Origin: Mycobacterium genavense ATCC 51234
Lineage (GTDB): Bacteria; Actinomycetota; Actinomycetes; Mycobacteriales; Mycobacteriaceae
Reading direction: 5' to 3'
Length of the DNA stretch: 64,000 nt
Assembly: GCF_000526915.1 (NCBI RefSeq)
Contig: NZ_JAGZ01000006.1
Span: 124,001 to 188,000 of the forward strand
The translations under genes and the position numbers were made by a program. The notes below the pieces were generated by a model. The model saw only the letters and a program-made list of their open reading frames with translations. It had not been told where the DNA came from and made no database searches. This document shows, piece by piece, positions 49,224 through 57,721 of this stretch (positions are counted from its first letter, which is position 1; every line of letters begins with the position of its first letter).

Positions 49224-50594
49224 ATGATGACGGGCGAACAGTACAAGAACTCGTTGCGCAACGGACGGCGGATCTACCAGGACGGCAAGCTGGTCGCAGA
49301 CATGGACACCGACCCGCTGCTGGCCCCGGCGCTGGAAGCGGTGACCGCGGGATACGACGAGTACTACCGTCCCGAGCCCGACGCGGTGAACCCCCTCGTC
49401 GAGGTGCCCCGCAGCGTGGACGAACTGCGAGAGCGGGTGCCGATCCTGACCAGGATGGACCTGTTGCTCAACGTCACCTACCAGTCGCTGATGACGCTCG
49501 TGGTGGCGGCCGCGCGGCTGGGTGACGCGCACCCCGAGTTCGTCGCGCGCATCAATGCCTATGTGGCACAAGCGCGTCGCGACGACATCCGCATCGCGGA
49601 GTGCATCACCGCCAAGGGCGATCGGTCGCGGGCGCCGGCCGCACAAGACGACCCCGACCAGTACGTGCGCGTGGTGCAACGCCGCGACGACGGGGTGGTG
49701 ATCCGCGGCGCCAAGCTACACATCAGCGCCGCACCCTTCGCGCATCATCTGTTGGTGATACCGACCACGTCGATGAAGCCGGGGGAGGAGGACTACGCGA
49801 TCGCGTGCGCCGTGCCGGTGAACGGAGCGGGCGTGCACGTCGTCAGCCGCACCGTGCAGGCACACGGCGGTGACGCACGCGACTACCCGGTGAGCTCCGG
49901 GCGTGGCATGCCCGACGGCTTCGTGATCTTCGACGACGTGTTCGTGCCGAACGAACACGTGTTTTTGGACGGGGTTGCGGCCCAGGCCGGAATCTTCGCG
50001 CACTCGCTCGCGTTGTGGGAACGCCTTGGCGGCACCGCCGTGATGGTGGAACAGGCCGACGAGATGGTGGGCCTGGCCGCACTGATCGCCGAGGCCAATG
50101 GCACCGCCCGGGTTTCGCACATCCGGGAAAAGATCGACGAGATGATGATCCACGCCACCATCCTGCGCGCCGGCATGGAGGCCGCGATCAGCAACGCGCA
50201 CACCACGCCGGAGGGTTACTACTATTCCGACGATCTCTACACCAACGCCACCAAATACGTTGGTGCGGCGAACTTCAACCTGATGGTCCGGCATCTGCAC
50301 GACGTCGCCGGCGGTGGCGTGATCACCACACCATCGATGGCGGACCTGGACAACCCAGACGTCGGGCCGCAGTTACGCAAGTACCTCACCGGCGCATCCG
50401 AGGTCCCGGGCGATACTCGCGCGAAGTTGTTTCACGCCATCCGGGACGCCACCGCCGACTCGTACGGCGGCTGGCATTTGGTCACCAATGTGCAATCCGG
50501 TGGCGGCCTGTTCGCCCAGCGCCTGGTGACCTGCAAGCATTACGACATGGAACGGGCCAAGCGCCTGGCCCGGCACGCGGCCAACCTCGATTGA
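49224..50594 (+). CDS. HpaB-family flavin-dependent hydroxylase/dehydratase
   Basis: An intact 456-residue member of the 4-hydroxyphenylacetate 3-hydroxylase superfamily. It begins MMTGEQYKNSLRNGRRIYQD, with VVIRGAKLHISAAPFAHHL, DGFVIFDDVFVPNEHVFLDG and ATADSYGGWHLVTNVQSGGG. The enzymes use FADH2 from a separate reductase to hydroxylate phenols, or, in the 4-hydroxybutyryl-CoA dehydratase branch, remove water from acyl-CoA. The iron-sulfur Cys set of that branch is not evident, so a hydroxylase is preferred. GGAGCC precedes the ATG, and it is cotranscribed with the FadE gene. Confidence 0.85.
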   Translation: MMTGEQYKNSLRNGRRIYQDGKLVADMDTDPLLAPALEAVTAGYDEYYRPEPDAVNPLVEVPRSVDELRERVPILTRMDLLLNVTYQSLMTLVVAAARLGDAHPEFVARINAYVAQARRDDIRIAECITAKGDRSRAPAAQDDPDQYVRVVQRRDDGVVIRGAKLHISAAPFAHHLLVIPTTSMKPGEEDYAIACAVPVNGAGVHVVSRTVQAHGGDARDYPVSSGRGMPDGFVIFDDVFVPNEHVFLDGVAAQAGIFAHSLALWERLGGTAVMVEQADEMVGLAALIAEANGTARVSHIREKIDEMMIHATILRAGMEAAISNAHTTPEGYYYSDDLYTNATKYVGAANFNLMVRHLHDVAGGGVITTPSMADLDNPDVGPQLRKYLTGASEVPGDTRAKLFHAIRDATADSYGGWHLVTNVQSGGGLFAQRLVTCKHYDMERAKRLARHAANLD

Positions 50595-50617
50595 CGGCAC
50601 ACCGTGCTTGCGTGAAC

Positions 50618-50634
50618 GTGAACGTAGACGTAGA
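50618..50634 (+). promoter_or_regulatory. Repeated motif GTGAACGTAGACGTAGA before an LLM gene
   Basis: Part of a hexamer-periodic run (CGTGAA twice, CGTAGA twice, 50611-50634) directly before the ATG at 50644. It differs at only two positions from the motif at 56481 before another LLM gene and resembles one before the TetR gene. It is a candidate operator for the nearby TetR regulator. Confidence 0.5.
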
Positions 50635-50643
50635 TTCAGCTGC

Positions 50644-51828
50644 ATGCGTTTCGGTGTGTTCATCGCGCCCTACCACATGGTGGGAGACAATCCGACCCTC
50701 GCGTTCGAGCGCGACCTGCAGTTGGTCGAAGCCGTCGAAGAACTCGGCTACGAGGAAGCCTGGTTCGGCGAACATCATTCCGGCGGAACCGAAATCAGCG
50801 GTGCGCCGGATCTGATGATCGCCACGGCCGCCGCGCGCACCAAGCGCAGCCGGCTGGGCACCGGTGTGGCCTCGCTGCCGTACCACCACCCGTTCATGTT
50901 GGCCGACCGGATGGTGCAACTCGACCACCTGACCCGGGGGCGACTGATCGTCGGGGTCGGTCCGGGCGCGCTGCCGGGCGACGCCTACATGATGGGCATC
51001 GAGACGACGCGGCAGCGCGACATGATGCTCGAGTCCCTCGAGGCGGTGCTCGAATTGTTGGCCGACGAGGGACCGGTGACCCGCAAGACGGACTGGTTCA
51101 CGTTGCGCGACGCCAGGTTGCAGCTGCGGCCCTACAGCAGGCCCGGCATCGAGGTGAGCGTCGCTGTGACGGCGTCGCCGTCCGGCCCGGTCGCGGCCGG
51201 CAAGTTCGGCATCGGATTGCTTTCGATCGCCGCGACCCAGAAGAAGGCCTTCGACGCGCTGGCGCGCAACTGGCGCACCGCCACCGAGACCGCGGCCGCA
51301 CACGGCAAGACCGTGAGCCGCGAGGGCTGGCGCATGGTCGGGCCGATGCACATCGCCGAAACCGAAAAACAGGCCCGCCGGGAGGTCGAGGTCGGCCTCG
51401 CTCAATGGGTCGACTACTTCCAAAATGTCGGCGCGATACCGATTTTGGGCGACTTCGATCCGGGCGAGGACATCGTGGCCGCGGTCAACGACACCGGTGT
51501 GGGCGTGATCGGCACTCCCGAGATGGCCGTCGAGCAGTTGCGCCGGCTGCAAAGACAGTCCGGCGGATTCGGCACCTATTTGTTGATGGCGCACGAATGG
51601 GCCAATCGTGGGGCCACGCTGCGGTCCTACGAGCTGATCAGCCGCTACGTGATGCCGGTGTTTCAGGATTCGCTGGAACCGATCGAGCGCAGCCGCGACT
51701 GGACGATCTTCCACCGCGAGACGCTGATGGGCAACATCACCGACGCGATCGTCGGCGCGACACAACAATTCCTTGCCGAGCGCGACGCCCGCCGTGCCCA
51801 GGCAGAAAAAGTGCGCACCGGTCAGTGA
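50644..51828 (+). CDS. LLM-class flavin-dependent oxidoreductase
   Basis: An intact 394-residue luciferase-like monooxygenase: MRFGVFIAPYHMVGDNPTL, EEAWFGEHHSGG (EHH active-site strand), LPYHHPFMLADRMVQLDHL, GVGPGALPGDAYMMGI and GGFGTYLLMAHEWANRG. The long form with the C-terminal helices is typical of mycobacterial limonene- or alkanesulfonate-monooxygenase-like enzymes using FMNH2. It is paralogous to the gene at 56.5 kb, with which it shares an upstream motif. Its stop overlaps the next LLM gene (GTGA). Confidence 0.88.
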   Translation: MRFGVFIAPYHMVGDNPTLAFERDLQLVEAVEELGYEEAWFGEHHSGGTEISGAPDLMIATAAARTKRSRLGTGVASLPYHHPFMLADRMVQLDHLTRGRLIVGVGPGALPGDAYMMGIETTRQRDMMLESLEAVLELLADEGPVTRKTDWFTLRDARLQLRPYSRPGIEVSVAVTASPSGPVAAGKFGIGLLSIAATQKKAFDALARNWRTATETAAAHGKTVSREGWRMVGPMHIAETEKQARREVEVGLAQWVDYFQNVGAIPILGDFDPGEDIVAAVNDTGVGVIGTPEMAVEQLRRLQRQSGGFGTYLLMAHEWANRGATLRSYELISRYVMPVFQDSLEPIERSRDWTIFHRETLMGNITDAIVGATQQFLAERDARRAQAEKVRTGQ

Positions 51829-52745
51829 TCGACTTCGGGGTGCTGCTGTTTCCCAACGTCGCGTGGGCGACGCTGCTCGACCGCTGCGAGCAGGCCGAGG
51901 AGTTGGGGCTTCGCAGCCTCTGGATCGACGACCACGGCGCCAACCCGCAAGCCTCGAAAGCCAACTGGTTCGAGGCGTTCACCACGCTGGCCGGCCTGGC
52001 CAACTGCACGCGCCGAATGTTGCTGGGGCGGTTGGTCTCCAACGTCATCCTGCGACACCCCGTGCTGCTCGCGCGCCAAGCCATCACGCTGGAGAACATG
52101 TCGGGCGGCCGGCTGCGGCTGGGGATCGGGGCCGGTTATGCGTGCACCGACCACGAGCTGCTGGGCACCACGCCGTGGGCGCGCGACGAACGTGCCGAGC
52201 GGTTCGCCGAAGCCGTCGAGTTGATCGACGCGCTGCTGCGCGCCGAACCCGTCGACTTTGCCGGCAAGTACTACGACGTTCGCGGCGTGCGGCTGCGACC
52301 GGCTCCGGCGCAACGGCCGCGGCCGCCGATGTGCATTGCCGCGCATGACCATTCGAGCCTGCGGCTGGTGGCTCGGTTCGGCGACATCTGGAGTTCGTTC
52401 GGCGGCTGGGGGCTGTCGTCAGCCGAGCTGCTGGCGATCACCCAGCGGCGGTCGGCGATCCTGGACGAGCTCTGCGCCGAAGTCGGCCGGGACCCGTCGA
52501 GCATTCGCCGGCAGATCCTGGCCGGCAGTCCCGCGACCACTCCGGACCCGATCTGGTCGTCCGTGCAGGCGTTCGACGACTGGGTGGCCGGCTGGCAGCA
52601 GATCGGCATCGACGAGATCGTGTTGTACTTCCCCCCGGAGCTGCTCTACGAGCCGGAGCTGATCGATCCCGCGGTCCTCGAGCACCTGCGGGCCCTGCTG
52701 TTCGCGCGGAGCTCAGGTGATCAACGTTCCGCCGTCGACTGGTAG
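51825..52745 (+). CDS. LLM-class F420-dependent oxidoreductase
   Basis: A 306-residue enzyme starting at a GTG coupled to the upstream stop: MIDFGVLLFPNVAWATLLDR, LGLRSLWIDDHGAN, SGGRLRLGIGAGYACTDHE and RLVARFGDIWSSFGGWG. The shorter form resembles F420-dependent luciferase-like oxidoreductases rather than the FMN-type gene before it. Its 3' end overlaps the convergent SDR gene by 33 bases, an unusually long overlap. Confidence 0.85.
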   Translation: MIDFGVLLFPNVAWATLLDRCEQAEELGLRSLWIDDHGANPQASKANWFEAFTTLAGLANCTRRMLLGRLVSNVILRHPVLLARQAITLENMSGGRLRLGIGAGYACTDHELLGTTPWARDERAERFAEAVELIDALLRAEPVDFAGKYYDVRGVRLRPAPAQRPRPPMCIAAHDHSSLRLVARFGDIWSSFGGWGLSSAELLAITQRRSAILDELCAEVGRDPSSIRRQILAGSPATTPDPIWSSVQAFDDWVAGWQQIGIDEIVLYFPPELLYEPELIDPAVLEHLRALLFARSSGDQRSAVDW

Positions 52746-53435
52746 CACCGCGCTGCTGACGAACGACGCGGCCGGGCTGGCCAGAAACAGGACCGCCGCG
52801 GCCACCTCGTCGGGATCACCCATCCGAGCGGCGGGTACCCGGGTGGCGACGAAGTCGTCGTTGAAGCCGTCCGGCGTGTGTGCGGTCACTCCGCTGGACA
52901 GAAATCCCGGCGCCACGGCGTTGACCCGAATTCCCTTGCGGCCGGTCCACTGTCGGGCCAGGTCGCGGGTGAGACCCAGCAGCCCCGCCTTGCTGGACAC
53001 ATAGCCCGCCTGCGGCAGCGAGGTCGTCGTCAACCCCAGGATGCTGCTGATCATCACGACGGCCGAACCCGGCTGCATCACGCGGCCACACGCCTGGCTC
53101 ATCCAATAGGCGCCCATCAGGTTGACTTCGATGCTGTATCGGAACTGCGCCGGATCCTCGCGCGTCGCGGGTGCGGCGGTGCCCACGCCCGCGTTGTTGA
53201 CCAGCACGTCCACCCTGCCGAAATGCTCCGCGATCCGGCCCACCGCGGCGGTGCAGGATTTGGGATCTACGACGTCCACCAAAAATGCAGTGGCGTCGAG
53301 GCCGTCGTCGCGCAATCTCGCGCAGCGTTCTTCGACGGCCTCGAAGCGGCGGCCGGCCAAGGCGATTCGCGCTCCGGCGCAGCCGAGCGCGCGGGCGATC
53401 GCCACGCCCAACTCCGACGGCGCCCCGGTCACCAC
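52713..53435 (-). CDS. Short-chain dehydrogenase/reductase
   Basis: A roughly 240-250-residue SDR: VAVVTGAPSELGVAIARAL (the usual GxxxGxG is altered to GAPSELG), LVNNAGVG, MISSILG (Ser), YVSSK (Tyr/Lys) and the end LPVDGGTLIT. Typical SDR sequence (ERFRLDGRVAV) continues about 10 codons upstream of the GTG at 53433-53435, overlapping the end of the GntR gene, but no clean start codon is present there; a small lesion in the overlap is possible. It is the third gene of a CMD-GntR-SDR unit. Confidence 0.75.
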   Translation of the reverse strand: MVTGAPSELGVAIARALGCAGARIALAGRRFEAVEERCARLRDDGLDATAFLVDVVDPKSCTAAVGRIAEHFGRVDVLVNNAGVGTAAPATREDPAQFRYSIEVNLMGAYWMSQACGRVMQPGSAVVMISSILGLTTTSLPQAGYVSSKAGLLGLTRDLARQWTGRKGIRVNAVAPGFLSSGVTAHTPDGFNDDFVATRVPAARMGDPDEVAAAVLFLASPAASFVSSAVLPVDGGTLIT

Positions 53436-54163
53436 GGCGACGCGACCGTCCAGCCGGAATCGCTCGATAACGAGCCGTGGGTTTGGGTTTCCGGACGCGG
53501 CTGCGCGCGCAACGCCAGGACACAGTCGCGCCCCTGCAGGATGTGCTCGGCCATCAGGGCGCCGGCGCGCTCGGGTTCCCCGGCGGCGATCGCGTCGCGC
53601 ACCATCCGGTGGAACAGGTTGGAGTGCTCGCTTTCGGCCCGCGTCTGATGTCGAAACACCTGATACACCAACGGAATGTCGACCGCGTGCACCAGCAGTG
53701 CCGACAGCCGTCGGTGCCGCGACCCCTCCACCACGCCCTGGTGGAAGGCACTGTTGGCGGCCGCGATTCGGCGCACGCCCGCATCCAACGAGCCGCTCGA
53801 CACGAGCTCGATGCCCGCATCGAAATCCGCGATCGCCGCGTCGAGTCCGGCGATGCCGTCGGCATGCATCCGGGTCGCCGCACGCTCGGCGGCCAGCGAT
53901 TCCAGCCGGGCGCGCAGCTCGTATTGGTCGCGGATGTCGGTCTCGGACATCGTGGCGACGACCGCTCCCCGGTTTCGCTCGATCACGACCAAGCCGTCGG
54001 CGGCCAAGGCCCGCAACGCTTCTCGGACCGGCGTGCGGGACAGGTCGAACATCTCGCCGATGCGCTGTTCCACCAGCCGCGAGCCCGGTTCGAAATCTCC
54101 CTCGGCGATCGCGCGCCGGATCAGCCGGTAGGCCAAGTCCGATCGGCCGTCGATCTCGCTCAC
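53429..54163 (-). CDS. GntR-family regulator (FadR/FCD type)
   Basis: A 244-residue regulator from the GTG at 54161-54163 (GGAGG 9 bases upstream), one base after the upstream stop. The winged helix reads AYRLIRRAIAEGDFEPGSRL and SRTPVREALRALAADGLVVI. The C-terminal FCD domain (YELRARLESLAAERAATRM, FHQGVVEGSRHRRL) binds small carboxylates, often with a metal. The last residues overlap the SDR start and may not be native. It likely senses an intermediate of the local catabolic genes. Confidence 0.85.
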   Translation of the reverse strand: MSEIDGRSDLAYRLIRRAIAEGDFEPGSRLVEQRIGEMFDLSRTPVREALRALAADGLVVIERNRGAVVATMSETDIRDQYELRARLESLAAERAATRMHADGIAGLDAAIADFDAGIELVSSGSLDAGVRRIAAANSAFHQGVVEGSRHRRLSALLVHAVDIPLVYQVFRHQTRAESEHSNLFHRMVRDAIAAGEPERAGALMAEHILQGRDCVLALRAQPRPETQTHGSLSSDSGWTVASPW

Positions 54164-54164
54164 C

Positions 54165-54806
54165 TCAGTCACCTCCAGAAGTGGCGGCGCCGATGTCGAG
54201 CACGCCGCCGCCCTCGGGGTCGTCGACCTCGACGATCGGGTCGTCGACGTCGTCGAACTCCAGGCGCAGTGCCCGCGACATGATCGCGTGCATGACATAC
54301 ATCGTGGTGGTATAGGTGAATTCGAGGATCTCGGTGTCGGTGAAGACATCTCGCAATTGGGTGAACAGCTGCTCGGGTACCCGGCCCTGTTGGCCCGCAA
54401 GGCAATCCGCGTAGGCCAGCAGCAGCCGCTCGGTGTGGTCGAAACAATCGGCGGTCTGCCACGAGGGAATGGCCGCGATCTTCTCCTCGGACAGCCCCGC
54501 CGATCGGCACGCCTTGCAATGCTGGGAGTAGACGAACTGTCTGCCCACCACCCAGCCCGCCCGGATCTGGCCCAGCTCACGGTGATCGGGGCGGATGCTT
54601 ACCTCTTGGCGGTACAGGCGAAAGCCCCGCACGGCATGACGCAGGGCAGCGGGCGACTGGGCCATCACCGTCCACCAGTTTCCCGCAGTGCCGCCGACGG
54701 TGCCCGGTTCGGCCACCGGATCGCGGTCGCCGAACATGAAGTCGTACATCTTCAGCGTGAACTCGTCGGTGACCTCACCCCGGGGAATGGGATTCAGGCG
54801 CGGCAT
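54165..54806 (-). CDS. Carboxymuconolactone decarboxylase/AhpD-like protein
   Basis: A 213-residue all-helical protein from the ATG at 54804-54806 (AGAGGA upstream): MPRLNPIPRGEVTDEFTLKM. The AhpD-type redox site reads YSQHCKACRSAG (CxxC preceded by His). Later helices include AYADCLAGQQGRVPEQLF and FTYTTTMYVMHAIMSRAL. Family members act as alkylhydroperoxidases or gamma-carboxymuconolactone decarboxylases. It is the first gene of the unit with the GntR regulator and SDR. Confidence 0.8.
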   Translation of the reverse strand: MPRLNPIPRGEVTDEFTLKMYDFMFGDRDPVAEPGTVGGTAGNWWTVMAQSPAALRHAVRGFRLYRQEVSIRPDHRELGQIRAGWVVGRQFVYSQHCKACRSAGLSEEKIAAIPSWQTADCFDHTERLLLAYADCLAGQQGRVPEQLFTQLRDVFTDTEILEFTYTTTMYVMHAIMSRALRLEFDDVDDPIVEVDDPEGGGVLDIGAATSGGD

Positions 54807-54905
54807 TGCGAGTCCTCTCGATTGGATGCAGATTGCATTCAATCCCAACGTCTGCCGCTACATCAACGCAGCTCGCAGTTCAGCCACGCCCCGGATTGCG
54901 TACAG

Positions 54906-55562
54906 TCAGGGGCGCAGGCCGGCGAGTGTCATGGCCGCGAACACATCGCCGATCTCGGCCAGCGTGTTGCGTCCGCCGGGGACGTACCAACGGTGGATCC
55001 AGTTGTGCATGCCGAGGATCCCCAGCATCACCAGCCGCGGGTCCAGGTCGCGGCGGAATACGCCGGACGCGACGCCCTCCTCGACGATCGCAAGCAGCGT
55101 CTTGCCGTAGGTATCGGCATTGGCGACGATGTCCTTCGCCTCGGGAAGGGTTGCCAGGTACTGACTTTCGCTGAACAACAGAAAGACTTCGGGATAGTTG
55201 GCCAGGTCTTCGATGTAGGCACGCAGCGCCCGGCGCAGCTTCTCGTCGGCCGACGCGTCGGACTCGAGCGCCTCGCGGCAGCGCCGCGTCATCGTGTAGG
55301 CGGGCTGCTCGATCAACGCGACCAGCAGCTCCTCCTTGGTGCCGACGTAGTAGTACAGCGAGGCACGGTTGATGCCGACCTCGGCGGCCACATCTTCGAG
55401 GCGGGCTCGCGCGAATCCGTCCCGGCGGAAGACCTCCGCGGCGCCCTTGAGGATCGTCTGCCATCGCTCCCCGGAGGCGCGGCGGTCGGCGTTGCGGCGC
55501 TCGTGGCGTCGACGGGCGTTGTCGCTCTGCTGGCGGGTGGCTGGAATGGTCGTCCTCCTCAT
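54906..55562 (-). CDS. TetR-family regulator
   Basis: A 218-residue TetR with a basic N-terminal extension (RRRHERRNADRRASGERW), then the HTH RLEDVAAEVGINRASLYYYV (about residues 55-74) and a ligand domain with PEVFLLFSESQYLATLPEAK. A repeat of a local 17-bp motif lies 64-80 bases upstream of its start, suggesting autoregulation and control of the LLM/enoyl-CoA hydratase promoters that carry the same motif. Confidence 0.85.
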   Translation of the reverse strand: MRRTTIPATRQQSDNARRRHERRNADRRASGERWQTILKGAAEVFRRDGFARARLEDVAAEVGINRASLYYYVGTKEELLVALIEQPAYTMTRRCREALESDASADEKLRRALRAYIEDLANYPEVFLLFSESQYLATLPEAKDIVANADTYGKTLLAIVEEGVASGVFRRDLDPRLVMLGILGMHNWIHRWYVPGGRNTLAEIGDVFAAMTLAGLRP

Positions 55563-55625
55563 CTACCGTGCGGTATCAACGTACGCCATCAGGGCTCCGA
55601 ACTGCAGAAAGCCGGATTCGTCTAC

Positions 55626-55642
55626 ATGAACGTTGACGTTGG
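55626..55642 (+). promoter_or_regulatory. Repeated motif ATGAACGTTGACGTTGG upstream of TetR
   Basis: 13/17 identical to GTGAACGTAGACGTAGA at 50618. It lies between the TetR gene (divergent side) and the 3' end of the enoyl-CoA hydratase gene, 64 bases from the TetR start. It is a candidate autoregulatory site. Confidence 0.45.
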
Positions 55643-55684
55643 CAAACGGATGCTGTCGTCGTAGCGTGCCGAACTGATGCTCCG

Positions 55685-56458
55685 TCATTTGCGCCTTAAT
55701 TTCTCCATCGCCACACGGAAGTCGTCGTGCTCCATGGCCGCGGCCTCCAGCGTGAGCGACAACGGCAGCACCGCACCCGACGCCAAGGCGAGCAGGCGGT
55801 TGATCGCCATCTTGGTGCCCTGCACAGCCTGGGGAGCCAGCTGGGCAAGCCGCACCGCCATCGACGTCGCCGCCGGTAGCACCTCGGGCGTCGGCACGAC
55901 ACGGGTGATCAGTCCCAGGCGTTCGGCCTCGGCGGCCGTGAGCAGGTCACCGGCCATCAACAACTGCTTGGCGCGGTTGATCCCGACGAGCAACGGCCAG
56001 ATCGCCGCGGCACCGTTGCCGGCCGGCAGCGCGGCGTGCACATGCAAGTCGCCGAGCTTGGCCGATTCCGCGACATATGAGATGTCCGCCAGCGTCGCCA
56101 GCACCGCGCCCAGCCCGACCGCGTGCCCATTCACCGCTGCGACAAGGGGTTTGGTCAGGGCGACGATGTCGTCCACGATGTGGCGCGCCTCCTCGATCGG
56201 CGTTCGGCCGGTCGAGGTCGCATACCCGCGATCGCTGGATTCGTCGCCGCCCGCCGAGAACGTCCGGCCCGCACCGGTCAGCACCACGGCACGCACCCGG
56301 CCGTCGTCCTGGGCGGCGGCGAACACGGTTGACAACTCCGAATGCATGACGTCGTCGACGGCGTTGGCCTTGTCGGGCCGATTCAGCGTCAGCACCGCGA
56401 CGCCGGTGGATTCGTCCACGGCGACGTCGATGGTGCGGTATGCGTCGGGGTCGAGCAT
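55685..56458 (-). CDS. Enoyl-CoA hydratase/isomerase family protein
   Basis: A 257-residue crotonase from the ATG at 56456-56458 (GAAGGGA upstream). It has TLNRPDKANAVDD, the oxyanion-hole GAGRTFSAGGDESSDRG, and AAVNGHAVGLGAVLATLADI. The usual second catalytic Glu is replaced in the segment HAALPAGNGAAAIW, so isomerase or another crotonase activity is possible. It is divergent from the LLM gene at 56.5 kb, and their shared promoter carries the repeated motif. Confidence 0.85.
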   Translation of the reverse strand: MLDPDAYRTIDVAVDESTGVAVLTLNRPDKANAVDDVMHSELSTVFAAAQDDGRVRAVVLTGAGRTFSAGGDESSDRGYATSTGRTPIEEARHIVDDIVALTKPLVAAVNGHAVGLGAVLATLADISYVAESAKLGDLHVHAALPAGNGAAAIWPLLVGINRAKQLLMAGDLLTAAEAERLGLITRVVPTPEVLPAATSMAVRLAQLAPQAVQGTKMAINRLLALASGAVLPLSLTLEAAAMEHDDFRVAMEKLRRK

Positions 56459-56480
56459 CGGTCCGCTCCCTTCGATGAGC

Positions 56481-56497
56481 GTGAACGTCGATGTAGA
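56481..56497 (+). promoter_or_regulatory. Repeated motif GTGAACGTCGATGTAGA in a divergent promoter
   Basis: 15/17 identical to the motif at 50618. It lies 23 bases upstream of the enoyl-CoA hydratase start and 15 bases upstream of the LLM GTG, just before that gene's AGGAGG (56502-56507). Likely the same regulator acts here as at 50.6 and 55.6 kb. Confidence 0.5.
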
Positions 56498-56512
56498 TGC
56501 TAGGAGGCCTTC

Positions 56513-57667
56513 GTGAGGATGTCGTTCGGGACATTCATCGCGCCGTATCACCCGGTCAGGGAAAGCCCGCTGACCAGCTATGAGAGCGATCTCGAGCTGA
56601 TCGCGTGGTGCGATCGTTGGGGCTTCGACGAGGCCTGGGTCGGCGAGCATCATTCGGCCGCCTGGGAGAACATCGCCGACCCCGCGACGTTCCTGGCCGT
56701 TGCCGGTCAGCGCACTCAGCGCATCCGGCTGGGCTCCGGCGTGGTGAGCCTGCCGTATCACCATCCGATGATGGTGGCCGACCGGTTCGTGCAGCTGGAC
56801 TACCTGACGCACGGGCGAGCGATGCTCGGCGTGGGCCCCGGGGCGTTGGTCTCCGACGCGACGATGATGGGCATCGACCCGATCACCCAGCGTCCGCGGA
56901 TGAACGAGGCGCTCGGGGTGATCATTCGACTGCTGGCCGGCGAGACGGTCACCCATCACAGCGACTGGTTCACCTTGAATGAGGCGCGCCTGCAAATTCT
57001 TCCGGTCAACCGCTCGATGCCGATCGCGGTCGCCTCGAGCACGTCGCCGTCGGGCATGACCGCCGCCGGTACCCACGGGGTCGGGGTACTTTCGCTCGGC
57101 GCCGGCCTGATCGGCGGCAAGAAGGACCTCGCGGCGCACTGGGCGCTGGGGGAGAAGGCCGCCGCGGAAAGCGGCAAGAATTTCCGGCGCGAGGAGTGGC
57201 GACTGGTGATCCGGGCGCACCCTGCGCACACCCGAGAGCAGGCAATGGCCGAGGTCCGCGAGGGGCGCGAGGTCGAACGGATCGGCTACTTCAAGCGGAT
57301 CGCCGGGTTGAAGTACGACTACACCCTCGAGCAGGAGATCGCCGAGGACGCCGCGATCGTCGGCACACCCGACGACATGATCGAGGCGCTGCACCGGTTA
57401 CAGACCGTCACCGGCGGCTTCGGCGGCTTTCTGGTGCTGGCCGGCGACTGGGCCGACCGCGAGGCGACACTGCGCAGCTATGAATTGATGGGCCGCTACG
57501 TCATTCCCGAGTTCCGCGGGCACCTGAAACCCCTGCGCGCCAGCTACGACACCGTGGTGGCCAAGGAGAAGGACTACGGCGCACCGGTCATGGCGGCGAT
57601 CAAAAAGGCCTACGAAGACGCCGGCCAACAAATGCCCGAAGACCTCAACCCGACCAACCTGCGGTAG
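56513..57667 (+). CDS. LLM-class flavin-dependent oxidoreductase
   Basis: An intact 384-residue luciferase-like monooxygenase. A perfect AGGAGG (56502-56507) favours the GTG at 56513; the ATG at 56519 is the alternative. Motifs are FGTFIAPYHPVRESPLTSYE, DEAWVGEHHSAAWENIADPA, LPYHHPMMVADRFVQLDYL and GGFGGFLVLAGDWADRE. It is a close paralogue of the gene at 50.6 kb. It lies beside an enoyl-CoA hydratase and is probably part of a fatty-acyl or terpenoid oxidation route. Confidence 0.88.
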   Translation: MRMSFGTFIAPYHPVRESPLTSYESDLELIAWCDRWGFDEAWVGEHHSAAWENIADPATFLAVAGQRTQRIRLGSGVVSLPYHHPMMVADRFVQLDYLTHGRAMLGVGPGALVSDATMMGIDPITQRPRMNEALGVIIRLLAGETVTHHSDWFTLNEARLQILPVNRSMPIAVASSTSPSGMTAAGTHGVGVLSLGAGLIGGKKDLAAHWALGEKAAAESGKNFRREEWRLVIRAHPAHTREQAMAEVREGREVERIGYFKRIAGLKYDYTLEQEIAEDAAIVGTPDDMIEALHRLQTVTGGFGGFLVLAGDWADREATLRSYELMGRYVIPEFRGHLKPLRASYDTVVAKEKDYGAPVMAAIKKAYEDAGQQMPEDLNPTNLR

Positions 57668-57721
57668 CAATTCGGTCGCTTTTCCGGGCCGAATCTCACC
57701 GGCCGTCGTAGCCTTAGCCCC

